Shown here: positions 1 to 13,100 of the stretch, piece by piece | Layout: every line of letters begins with the position of its first letter | Position numbering within the stretch: the first letter of the stretch is position 1 | NCBI GenBank assembly: GCA_037039925.1 | Contig: JAXRKP010000531.1 | Coordinates: 90,001-154,000 of the forward strand | Length of the DNA stretch: 64,000 nt | Direction of reading: 5' to 3' | Source of the DNA: Doris montereyensis | Lineage: Eukaryota; Mollusca; Gastropoda; Nudibranchia; Dorididae | The notes under the pieces: model-generated | Database searches by the model: none | What the model was told of the DNA's origin: nothing | Seen by the model: the letters and a program-made list of their open reading frames with translations, nothing else | Made by a program: the position numbers and the translations under genes

Positions 1-263
1 GGAATTCTCAAAAAGCCTTAGCATTTGAGATGTAAATAGGGACAAATAGGATAGCAACCAAAGGGTTAAATGACAAACCAAAAAATATTTTCACTCTATT
101 TTAAATCATCACCTCATATCAATCTAATGGGAAATTTGTTTTGTGGTGCATTCAGAGGAAACAGCACATTGAAAGACATGAAGAGTTGCCAATCCAAGGT
201 ATAGGGATTTTTGTTAAATTGTAAACGGGAAAGGCATTTAGTTATTCTAATATTAATTCCTAC

Positions 264-337
264 CTGAAGTCTCATTCTTTGGGACCGAAATTCCATGTTG
301 GCAATGTCCTGTTGCAGCAAGTCAGCTCCCAGCTCAA
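264..337 (-). CDS. NUP205: NUP205 exon 33 (last visible)
   Basis: Encodes [20 protein letters not shown] and RMRLQ, where human has MELQGHIGRFQRQCLGLL. Less conserved than the others, but phase and splice sites (gtcacag|TT and TTCAG|GTAGGA) fit. Later exons lie off the left edge. Confidence 0.82.
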
Positions 338-1098
338 CTGTGACAAATAAATTTGAAAACATCACTTGAACAATCTCCATGTCTACGTTGTGCTTTGGGC
401 TGAATTCAATTCACATAGATTTTGCTCGAAAAAACTATACAATTTTTCAACCGTCGAACCCACTACCTTTTGGTTGAGAGACCCACACCTTGCCTCTGGA
501 TTACCGAATCCCTGTTCCAAGGATATTCATAAACATAAAAACAAAACCCACAAAACAACCTTCTCCTCCAAGGAGACAGCAGAGTTTGGTGTTTTTTTTA
601 AACCCCCACAAAAAAAAAACACCAAAACCAAAACTAAACCACTCCCACTCCCAATGGCTGGAAAGGAAAACTCACTGTGGTAATTTGCTCGTGAAATGAC
701 AGCCGTTGTCAGGCTGAGCTCTCTCAAGAAAGAAATGTTCAAAAGCGGCTTCCTGCTTCTCAAAATAGACGAGAATACGTCGTGATGGGAAACAACTAGC
801 AGCATCACCTTCAAGAAAAAAAATGGAACATTATTCGGTGAATAAATAATATTATCTGCAGTACATATCAAATGAGAAGAAAATAACACATCAAATTAGC
901 AACAATCGTCGAAATTTAATTTTAACAAATAAGAAAAGATTGTTCTAAGACTTGTTTTGCTTCCTGATCCATTCGCCATATGCGTTGATCTCAGGGTGAA
1001 TTACAAGGAAAGAGCAAGATGAAAATAAGTGAGAGAGTCAACGGTGAGAAGTAGTAGTGGCTACCATCAGTGCCTGGCAACCATTGTAAAGCAGTGCT

Positions 1099-1137
<39 letters not shown>

Positions 1138-4100
1138 GAAACGTTATCAACACAAAAATGTCTATATGCATACGTTAAACTATGCATACATTAAGAAAAA
1201 CTTTGTTGAATAAAAACATTCATGTTTGGATTAAAGGATGTATTTAAACTGCTTCATCAAAACTACAAAAACACATAACAAAATATGGAGGTTTGATCTT
1301 AAAAAACGAGTCTAATGACATAAATTGATCGATAGTATTGGGTAAGAATCGACACATGGAGAAAAAAAACCCAGGTCTGAATCAATACTGTGTTAAAAAC
1401 TTGTCTAATGACATAATTGCATGGATAGCATTGGGTCCAAATCCAGACTAGATTTCAAAATTTGTCTAATGACATAATTGCATGGATAGCATTGGGTCCA
1501 AATCCAGACTAGATTTCAAAACTTGTCTAATGACATAATTGCATGAATAGCATTGGGTCCAAATCCAGACTAGATTTCAAAACTTGTCTAATGACATAAT
1601 TGCATGGATAGCATTGGGTCTGAATCCAGACTAGACTTCATAACGTGGAAACTTGTCTAATGTTGTGGATAGTGTTGGGTCCAAATCAAGACTAGATTTT
1701 TTTTTTTTTTAACTTGCCTAATGATAATATAAATCCATGGAAAGCATTGTGAGAGAATTCACACTCTACATTACAAAGACTTACCTGGGTGGCCGCCTCC
1801 TTGTTCTCCCCACCGAGGGAAGTGAGTAAAGATAGGCAGAACCGTAAGATGGCAAACAGGATTAGTCGGTATCTGGAGAGAGGGCTGGGGATCAATTCCT
1901 CCTCATCCTCATCCTCACTCATGTGAGAATGAGACATGCTGAGGAATGGAAACAGGATCAAGATAAGAAGACTAAAATCACCGATTATATTCAACGCATA
2001 ATGAAATCGTGTGTAAATAGGCTAGAAAAGAAAGAAAAAAGAAAAGAAAAGAATGTCTATCAACTCTTAACCTGGCAACAAAAAAAGAAGAAGAAAAAGA
2101 AGATGCTTTATTTGCAGTCCACCTCTGGTGTATCATCGCAAATAAATGTTCAGTTAGAAATCAAGCTGTTCATTCTGGGGTATACGATTTACTCAACTCT
2201 ACTACAGCCAAACTTTCTTTAAAAGAGCAAAGAAAAGAAGAAGAAGAAAAAAAACCCAAACCAAAAACAAACAAATAAGAGAATATTAAAGAAAAAACGA
2301 TTGATTGAATTTGACCCGCCCACCACATACGGTGATCTCAGGGTGAATTAAGAGGAGATAGGAAGACAAAAAGTATAGGTTAAAGAGTGAATGGAAAGAA
2401 ACGTGACGCCTACCAGTGACACCCGCCAACCGCCCACATAAAAGAAGAAATATCGCTTGTTTTATTGGAATTCATGTTGTCTGTCATTCACAGATCTCAG
2501 GGGTAAAGGCAAGATGAAAGTGAAAGATAAAAGTGCGAAATTGGACGGGAAAGCAGTAGAAGCTACCAGTAGAACTCACCTACCACCCGCATGAAAGAAG
2601 AGAGAAAAATAAGTAAAACGTGAGACAAATGAAACCACAAAGGGTTAAACTGTAGTAGCCGACTCGCCTACACTTTCCTCCATTAACAAACTCAAACGTT
2701 ATGGATGGAAAAAGAGGGCACGGCTACAGATTCATGTTCCTCTACCCCCAAACAGGACATTCACCAAGCTCAAAGTGTCCTGCCCCAGGCAGAGGGTAAT
2801 TCCAGTAAAAACAAACAACAACCAAACCCTTCAGGTAAAATGTCAATAAGCATTAGATATTTTTTATATTCGGACAGCCTTTCACCTTAAATTTTAGACT
2901 TTAAAAATACTTAAAAAATCTGAAAGTCCAAAAACAAAGATGATATCAATACAAAATTGCATGTCATATGGGTACCTGATAGAAAAGCATAGTTACCAAC
3001 CTTTCACAACTAAAAACAGTCCGTGACCCAGCAAATTAATTCTCACTTGCATAACGGCCCACAACATTCCAGAAAACATTGATTATTTAACTTTGAATCC
3101 CGGTTTCTATAAAGGTCCAAACGGAGCAGATGACAATAATCACCTCATAGCTAGGACGCTAGTCTGACGCAGGTTTTTACTCCAAGCTAGTGCTTGTCCC
3201 CATTCGCACCTAGGTCGCAGTGGGGAAAACACGTAAATGTCTTTCCCAAGGAATACAACGCCGGACCTGGCTTTGCTATGATTTGAACCCAGAACCTCAT
3301 GATCCCCAGTCCAGCAGCCTAACCGCTCGCCACAGACGCTACAAAGCAACAACAAAAAACATACTTAATACATTTCGTGTGAACTGATTGGAAACTATGG
3401 AAAAGAAAAGGAAAAAAAGGAAGAAAGGAAGCATCTGACCTTTCCTGAAAAATGAAAAACGGTAGGGGAAATGCAACCGTTTAAATATAAATAAATGCTT
3501 GCATCCTACAATTGTAAAAATTAATTGCTGATACAACTATGCTCTACATACTCATCCAAATCTGGCCGCAAACTCAGCACCGTGCAGGAGGCCAGCCCTC
3601 CAGGGCTCCACCGTGTAGAAGAATGTTGGCACCTTCGGGACTCTGACATATTCTAGTTAGCAGGGACTGAAAAGCAATGCAGAAATGACAAATTTGACTT
3701 GATTTGATTTACTCACATCCACACCTAAGGCGGTCTCAGGGGTTTGGTTTGGGTAGGATTTTTATTTTTTTTGCCGGGACTTCCCTGTAAACAGCCAAGG
3801 GATCTTTAACGAGCACAGAGTGTTGTGATCTGCACTCGGGACCTCCTTTTTTATCTTCCGTCTCCGATGGGACTAGGTGTCGATCCACCTACCTGGACAA
3901 GCGGGTAGATATTGTTTCGGGAAAAAACTCGATAAAATTGTTCAACAGTTGGCGGGGCTCAAACCCCCTGCCTTTTGGTTGATAGGCCAACACCTTGCCT
4001 CTGGACTACTGAATCCCCAATGAGAAAGATGTGTTTCCCACCCTCCCCCCACCTGGATTCTACCTTGCATTGACTTATACCATGATCTTAGGCATAATAA

Positions 4101-7100
4101 AATGAACAGAAACAGGAAGATAAGAACAAAACTATCTAGAGAATTTGGTGAAGAATTGGATCATGTAATGCTGAATCAGATTTTTATGCGGCTACCAGAA
4201 GTCTTGAAAATTTGCATACACACTCAATATTGGGTTAGAGTTGCACAGGCTTATCATTTTCATTGATTTGAAAGTTGAAAGTTTCTTTTAAAGACTGTAA
4301 AACCAGGGTGGTTGGAGCAGGAAAGAAAAAAAATTACTTGAATAAAGTTTCCTTCAAACAACGATAAGATCAACACCAACAGCGGCAAAAGTGGACCAAA
4401 ATTGTTTCTAGAAAATCGACTGACACAGAGTCCAATTCTTCCAAGAGTCAACTTAATAAAGATGAAAAAGAACTAAGAGTATCTTAAGGAGACAGAACAC
4501 GCCACTGAATAAAGCCATGTAAAACATAATCAAATTAATATAGGCATGATAAAAATAATCAAATTAATATAGGCATGATAAAAATAATCATATTAATATA
4601 GGCATGATATTGATTTTCCCACAGCAACAAATGGATGCAAGACATGGAGATTGAACAAGGATATTGTTAAATTGTTATTTTCATTCGAGATTGAATGCTA
4701 CAGAAAGATCCTTAGATTTCATGGACTGAACACAGAACCAACATATTCATAAGAGAAGAGTTGCAGGAAAACGAAGGATGGCTGAAACAGTTTGTCAAAG
4801 CTCAGAAAAACTGAAATACTTTGGCAACATCAAACGACATGAAGGTCCAGGAAGTATGACCGAAACGGTTTGTCAGAGCTCAAAACTTAAATACTTTGGC
4901 CACGTCAAACGACATGAAGGTCCAGGAAGGATGCCCGGAACGGTTTCCGTGTCGCCTTTTCTTTCTCCGAGTCTGAACACACCTGGCTACCTATCTCACT
5001 GCTGGGCTGACAGGAGGGCCGGACAAATTTGTCCCCACTGGGAATTGAATGCGGCCTTCCTGGGTGGTAGTCAGATGCTCTACCGACTGACAAGAGGAAG
5101 TGGAAACCAGTTGTCCTTACCATTTTTGACTGAAAGATGTACAAGGCTCTGAGGTTTGATGGCTGTGGAGCAAGAACTGCCAGCAGTGGCTCGTCATCCC
5201 TCGGACGGCATCGAGTCCAGGAGGTGCTGAAGGTAACCACGACTGCACAAAAAGTTCAGCCACACGTTCTGTGTATCCATGGAGACGATGGTGTCCAGGA
5301 CGGACAGTGCCAGCATCTTGAAATAAGAGAAAGAAAGACATGTTGATTGGTTCTTGTTCCAATCAATACCATGAATGCTAATCTACAGGTGAATGGTAGA
5401 TTGTAGTTCTTGTTCGTTTGTTTCAGATAGCAGTGAGATGACTTTCACCGTCTTAAGGATACTAAAAAATCAAATTTGTCTAAACATATCATTGAAATCC
5501 TGTATGCATACATTTCTTCATGGTCATTCTCAAACCATGTTTTTACTTTCCAATTATTTCATTTCATTTATTATTTTCATAACATTTTCTTTTACAACAA
5601 AGTGGCTTTGCTTTTTCTTTTGCTTTTTTATGATTATTTTTGTTTAATTTTGATTTTACCCACATTCACAACTAAGATGATCTCAGGGTTTTTCGTAGGA
5701 TTTCTTATTTTGCCCAGACTGTCTGTAAACAGCTAAGGGACCCTTAGCGTGCATAGCGTGTTGTGATATGGACACAGGACTTCCTTTTATTGTCGGTCTC
5801 CGATGAGACTAGATATCACATTTACCTGGACAAGGAGGTGAATTTTACTCCCCAAAAAAAACAACCCGTGTGAAAACTGTTCAACCATTGGCAGGGCTTG
5901 AACCCACACCCTCTCGATAGAGAGGCTGATACCTTGTCGCCTTTGGACCACCAAATCCCCCCCCAAAAAAAATAAAGTGATCAAATAGGAAAAACAAATG
6001 GATGTAGAAGGAAGTGAATGGCAAACGTTACCCGTCCAACATGGTGTCCATCACAAGCATCTCTGCACAACACCTCCATCAAACTGTCGCCATAGGAACA
6101 AATGGTTTCCATGTTGTCTTGAATGAGCCTGTCATATTCTGAATCACCGTGGGCTAAAATCTTTCAATTCCATCTGGCTTCACAGGATCTGAAACCACCA
6201 ATAAATAAATAAATGAGGAATAAATAAATAAAATAAAAAATATGTTCTTAATATACAAACAAAAAGAAAAGGAAAAAACAATTTGTTTTTACAAATTAAT
6301 GTTCTTTCATTTAAATTTAAGGACTGATAAGACAAACTCCTTCGACAGTGAAATTTACTCAAAACAAAATCACAAGTAGCTTGTACATTGTGTAAAAAAA
6401 TATTTCAAAATAAATTATTTGAGAAAAGCAAGAGTATAACGTTTTTTGTCTTTTGGGCCAAAGTCGGCAGTGAAAACTAAAGTCTATATTTGCATACGTA
6501 AGCCAAATTTTGTGTTAAGAATCAAAAGGCACCACTTATTTAAAGTGTATGGGGAAATTTTTAAACTAAAAACATTTAGTTGCCATTGAAGCAGCCATCT
6601 TGAAATTTTTGACAAATTTTGACAAACCAAATCTAACTTTTTTACAAACTGAACGTCACAAAATTTTATATAAAGATTCTTAAGTACTATAAAAATTTTG
6701 TCAAGAGAAATGTTTTTTTCCCCTTCTATCTGCAAAGGATTGTGTCTGGTGAGTTTTTCAAAATGTTGATCTAAAAATTCAAGAAAAATTCAAGATTTTC
6801 TCATTAAAAAACAAACCTTAACATTTTGGCGTTCCATGTTTTTTTTATTATTTAACACTCATGAAAAAAAGTTGTATTATGTTCCAATAGTTGTACTGCA
6901 AATTTAAGACACACACATAGGATAAAGCATAAGGGCTGGACATGGCCAGGTGACTTGATGCTTGAGGCACTGAATTTACAGGGGGTAAGAAGGGATGTCA
7001 CTCTCTCATAAAATTACAAACATTTTGTCACTTTTCACTTATCTGATATTGGAAAAACATCAGTAAAATTATGTTTATATGGTGCACAAAGGTTCAATGG

Positions 7101-10100
7101 ATAACTCAAAACACAACATTGAAATCGTCTCAGAAACTCAATTTTCAATGCCGACCTTGACCTTGAGCTCAATCGGAGAGTTTAAGAGCACACATTAAAA
7201 ATAATAAACATGCAACATAACCGGAGCGGAGGAAGGTAAACTTACAAATTTGCTGCTCATGGTATTACATGGTTGTTAACCGTTTCAAATAGAATAGAAG
7301 ACACACTCTAACTACGCACACCAATTCAAACTTGCACGATGGCCCGTCTTTTCCCCCCAGAAAACACTGTGGTGATAATTTAACTTGAACTAACCCTCTT
7401 TAAAGTGAATAACAGAAAATTTGCTGACTGCTGGCCTTTCTGGTGTAATGGTAGTTTTGCGACCTCAGAATGGTGTCTTCAGATTTTTACCACAATATCT
7501 CTTGAGTTTTTTTTTATACAAAAACAACAACAGCTAACCCTCATATACATACTTTTCAAAGTTAATACAAATTTAAAGACTCAGAGCAAAACAAAACGTA
7601 TTAAATACACTTTTTACAAACAATGGTCGGCAGCTATGGTGTTTACCTTCTATCCCATCATGTCTACTGTTTATATTTTATGTTTAAATGCAAATCTCTC
7701 ATGTCACCTTCTATCCATTCATGTCTACTGTTTATATTTTATGTTTAAATGCAAATCTCTGATGTCACCTTCTATCCATTCATGTCTACTGTTTATATTT
7801 TATGTTTAAATGCAAATCTCTGATGTCACCTTCTATTCATTCATGTCTATTGTTTATATTTTATGCTTAAATAACAAATCTCTCATGTCACCTTTTATCC
7901 ATTCATGTCTATTGTTTATATTTTATGTTTGTATAACAAAGTCCATGTCACCTTCTATCCCACCATGTCTAGTGTATATGCGGAGCTTGTAGTGCATATC
8001 TCTCATGGAGCTTCAAAATCTTAAGATTTAGACCAATCGGATTTTTTACTTTCTGACAAGTGAAATTCAAAACGTCAAAAGAATTTCCTCCTCCTCCACA
8101 GAATGAGATTTATGTTTTTACCCAGGACAGGATCTCCTTGTAGTCGAGGCTTCTTTGCAATCTGAAGGCAGTACAAAAGCGCTCCATAGAGGTTGATTTT
8201 ACTTTCTGAACGCCTCCACCTGTGATAAAAGCATAGTGAAGGGGAAAATCACAATTTGTATAATCAGTACTTGAATGTATACTTTTCACATTCAAAATAT
8301 CAGTACATTGATGCATTTACAAGTTATCCCCCGTTTTTGTTGGTTTCCTTCCAATTTACCCCCATCCATCATATGCTGTGATCTCAGAGTTTTCTCCTGA
8401 CTGCCCTGTAAACAGCCAAGGAAACCTTTAGCATGCACAGAGTGTTGTCCTGACTGCCCTGTTAACAGCCAAGGAACCCTTAGAGTGAACAGAGTGTAGT
8501 CCTGACTGCACTGTAAACAGCCAAGGAACCCTTAGAGTGCACAGTGTTGTCTTGACTGCCCTGTAAACAGCCAAGGAACCCTTAGCATGCACAGAGTGTT
8601 GTCCTGACTGCCCTGTAAACAGCCAAGGAACCCTTAGAGTGCACAGAGTGTTGTCTTGACTGCCCTGTAAACAGCCAAGGAGCCCTTAGAGTGCACAGAG
8701 TGTTGTCTTGACTGCCCTGTAAACAGCCAAGGAACCCTTAGCGTGCACAGAGAGTTTGTGATATGCACAAATGACTTCCTTTTTATCATCCGTCTCCTGA
8801 TGCCCTGGACAGGTGTTGTATCTACCTGGCCAAAGGAGGTGAATTGACTGCCCTCCCAGCCAAGGAACCCGTCATGACAACTTGACTCTGTAAACAGCAC
8901 TCTAAGAGTTCCTTGGCTGTTTCTACTTGGGAGTCAGACACAAAGCTATCATAGCCCTTAAAGACCTCAGAAGACTTCAAACTGTTTTACCCATAAAAAC
9001 TGATAACTAGAGTGCACAGAGTCATTTCTTGAAAGAGCTGTAAACAGAGAAAGCCTGAGGAGTAAGAGTTTTGTCATGCAAATGACAGAATCATCCGTCT
9101 CGAAAAGAAGAGGTAAAGAAGCCAAAGGAGGTAATATTTACTCCCCCCCCGCCCCGTCATGACAAAACTCTGTGCACTCTAAGGTTCCTTGGCTGTTTCT
9201 CTTGGGAGTGAGACAAAACTGATAGCCCTTAGACCTCAGAAACTTCAAACGTTTTACCCATAAAAACTGATAATTAAGAATGGTGTCATTTCAACTTAGC
9301 TGACAGAGAAAGTTTGAGGAATATAAATATAAAAGACAGAATATAAGAAAAGAAAGTAAAGAAGACAGAAAGAAGAAAGCTTAGTTTGACAGAAAAACAG
9401 TCCACCATGGCAGTGATCTCAAGAAAGAAGAAGCAAAATCAGCTAAATGTAAAACGGTGATAAAGGCTTAATAAAGAATGTAAAGAAAGGCACTTATTAC
9501 TCATTTAGAAAAAGTTTAAGGAATTTAAATATAAATTGAGAGGGAAGAAAGAAAGAAAAAAAAATGAAGGCAAAGAAAGACTTCAAAACAGTAAGCACGA
9601 AAGAAAGAAGAAGCATTTCATCTCTCTGATTAGGCTTACAAACAAAATAGGCTTATTTGACTTCAAAATGTAGTCTATAGCATTTCATCTCTGATTAGGC
9701 TTACAAATAAAATGAAGGCATACTTGACTTCAAAATGTAGTCTATAGCATTTCATCTCTCTGATTAGGCTTACAAATAAAATGAAGGCATACTTGACTTC
9801 AAAATGTAGTCTATAGCATTTCATCTCTCTGATTAGGCTTACAAACAAAATGAAGGCATACTTGACTTCAAAATGTAGTCTATAGCATTTCATCTCTCTG
9901 ATTAGGCTTACAAACAAAATGAAGGCATACTTGACTTCAAAATGTAGTCTATAGCATTTCATCTCTCTGATTAGGCTTACAAACAAAATGAAGGCATACT
10001 TGACTTCAAAATGTAGTCTATAGCATTTCATCTCTCTGATTAGGCTTACATACAAAGTGGAGGCTTACTTGACTTCAAAATGTAGTCTATCAGTCCTTTG

Positions 10101-13100
10101 AGTACAATCTGAAGAGAGGTTGAAAAGAGGGTGCGAGAACTGCCACGGCCAGACCAGAAAGGATGAGACGGTGTGGCGTCCGAGGAACCTGCCGCACCTT
10201 GAAGTCTGTTTTGCGGCTGACCCAAAAAGCAGTGCCGCAAATTAGCCATGAGAGTCAGCAAGGCATCCGACACTTGGGATGTGGCCTCTAAATTGACATC
10301 CTCTCCAAGAACCTAAAATAAGACGTCAGAAAATAAAGTATAATATACTACTAAAACCATGTGGCGTCGGTGGCTGAGTGATTAGGCTGCCGGACTGGGA
10401 ATCAATAGGTCCCCAGGTTCAAATCCTGGTAAAACTAGGCCCAAACATTGTGTTCCTTGGGTAAGACACTTAACACGCATTTCCATACTCGACTCAGGTA
10501 CAAATGGGTACAAGCACTTTTACTTTAGGAGTAAAAACCTGTGTCAGACTAGCGTCCTGTCAGGGAGGTGATTATTATAACCTTTTTCGCTTCACGCTGT
10601 AGAAAGTGGGATAAGCTCCAGCTCTATGGGCCGCAATGGCCTTGAATAAGCTTTGCTGAAACCACAGCTGCCAACCTTTTCAAATTGAAAAACATGACTC
10701 TTCACCATGCCAACTAATTTCAACGTGCGTGACGCCCCATAATATTCTGCAAAACATTGATAATTATTCAACTAATTGTAAAGGTGAATAACAAAAAGCT
10801 TGCCAATTACTGGTCTTTCTGACCTCACTGAAAAATCATACACCACTTGCTCTTTCCAAACATTTAACTAAGAAAGGAAGTTCCTTGCAAGAAAATTAAG
10901 CATAAGCCCCAACACACACACACACATTAATAAGAAAATTGAGCATAACCCCCCAACACACACACACATTAATAAGAAAATTGAGCATAACCCCCAACAC
11001 ATACACATTAATAAGAAAATTGAGCATAACGCCCCAACACATACACGCATTAATAAGAAAATTGAGCATAACTCCCCAACACACACACGTTAATAAGAAA
11101 ATTTAGCATAACCCTCCAATTCACATACACATTAATAAGTAAATTAAGCATAACACCCCAACACACACACACACACACATTAATAAAGAAATTGAGACCG
11201 TGGTCATGTATCAACATTTACGGTACCGCAAAATGAATTCATAACCCTGTATTGCTGTTCAAAAGTAAAAAGACGAAAACTACGATAGGACATACTTTAT
11301 TTATCCAAAAAGTAAATTACATTGTGAATCACAGGCTAGGGCTTAAAATGCAGTCAACTTAAAAAAGTAAATGTTACCTTCAATCAGACACACACACAAA
11401 AAACCCATTTATATCATCTTCATAAAGTCAATCAATACACAATCAAAAAAGCGCTTGAGACACAAAGTTAAAAAGTCAAACCTTAAATGCAATGGTCATA
11501 CAAAAATACTAAGAACCATTCATCAAGTATTTAAAAGCTTTTGGGTTTTTTTTTTACACTTACCTTAATCAAGAGTTCTTGCAAGAATTCAAACAGCACA
11601 GCTTGTCTCCGTTCCCCGCTGAGCAAATCTTGAGGCACCGTGCACAGCAAAACCTCCACAACTTGGCGCCACGCCTCGAACGCACGGCGCTTACGATGCA
11701 GACACTCCCGCACTTCGTTGTGTTCTACCACCACCTCTAATAGCATCTGGATCTCCTGAGCAAACAAAAAGGTTCAACAAATATATGAATTAACATTATA
11801 TTTCTATTTTTTAATTTCTCAATGGGGGGGGGGATTATGGAGTCAGCACAGGGCTGGCAGAATGATGTTATTTTTTGAAGTACATGCATATGAAATTTAC
11901 TTTTTGAGTGCCTAAAAACGTTACGGCTTCATGCCAGATTAATGCTATGCCATGCAAGAGTGATACATTTCAAAGGCATACAACTTTTGCTAGCATTGAG
12001 TGTCAACCGCCGATCCATCAGTGCTTCCACAGGGTTATTCTACGCCCAAACGCCGATTTATCGGTTGTGGCTGTTTCCTCACAATTTACAAACAATTGTG
12101 ATGAAACACCCACAACCAACATATCAGCAGTTGGCATTGGACGACCCAACCAGCATCGATAGATTGAAGATTGACACTCAAAGAGCTAACTTGAAAGATT
12201 GATTTTTAGACACTTCCCAATCTCAGCCTAGAAGAGAAGGCCCTAGGTAAAGAAATAGAATTTTTATAACACCATGAAAATTATTTAAAAAAGAGGCTAT
12301 TAAGAGAGAGATTAAAGATGAAGTAATTCAACAACACTATAACAATGTGAAAATTATGACAATCATACACTGTTCACAAAAAGTAACGCATATCATATCT
12401 TAAAAACTAAAGGTACAAAAACGACAAAATCACAGAAATCAAATCTTCACACCTTTGATTTATTGACCACAACAAAATTAGATTTAAAAAATGGGTTGAA
12501 AAGAACTCGCTCACAATAACAAAACACAAAACTCTTACAAAATATGAGTACTAAGTCGTAGAAAGGATTTTAAGTCGCATAGAAATAATATGCGTTTCTT
12601 TTTTTGTGAAAAGTATAGCTTTTTAAAAAAAAGAAAAAAGAAAACATAAAGCAACACAGTGTAAGAACACTGAATGACTCACCTCCATTATATGAGGCCT
12701 TTGGCCTGCAACTGACGGAACTTGCTGATTTGCCAGTTCGGTCAAGAGAATTTGCCTCAAAGCCTTAACATCACAATAGGTTACACCATCCCGTGTTTTG
12801 CATTCCAGACTGTGGACCAATTGCTCGATTTGCTTCCTATCGAAAAAGGTGAACTGGAAGGGAGACGGGTAATTCTGCTCAAAGGATATCGTGTCAAGTG
12901 CTCCTAACAGCCGATGACGAATTTGTTTACCTGTGAATGAAATTGAAGGAAAACCAGGCCTCAATACAGATTTTTTGTTTGATGCTTTGAAATTTACCCC
13001 GTCCACCATTGTGGTGATCTCAGGGCGAATTTTCAGAGGAAACAGCAAGATGAAAGATGAGTGAAAATAGAAGAAAAGGAGAGAAGTATGACCTACCAGT

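Noticed and set aside
5117..5316. Internal ATG of exon 29 as a gene start
   Set aside because: It follows an acceptor directly and aligns with an internal Met of NUP205 (MLALALLD in human).
7405..7992. ORFs of 134 and 60 codons
   Set aside because: Mostly translation of the 61-bp tandem repeat.
9675..10055. 126-codon ORF of five identical 23-residue repeats
   Set aside because: Frame created by the 69-bp tandem repeat; not in the NUP205 reading frame.
10363..10440. tRNA gene
   Set aside because: A and B boxes are present, but no acceptor stem or anticodon arm closes; the body continues as a SINE. The other SINE heads were judged the same way.
11908..12202. Two overlapping ORFs of about 85 codons
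   Set aside because: They span the two arms of the foldback element; codon content follows the palindrome rather than a protein.
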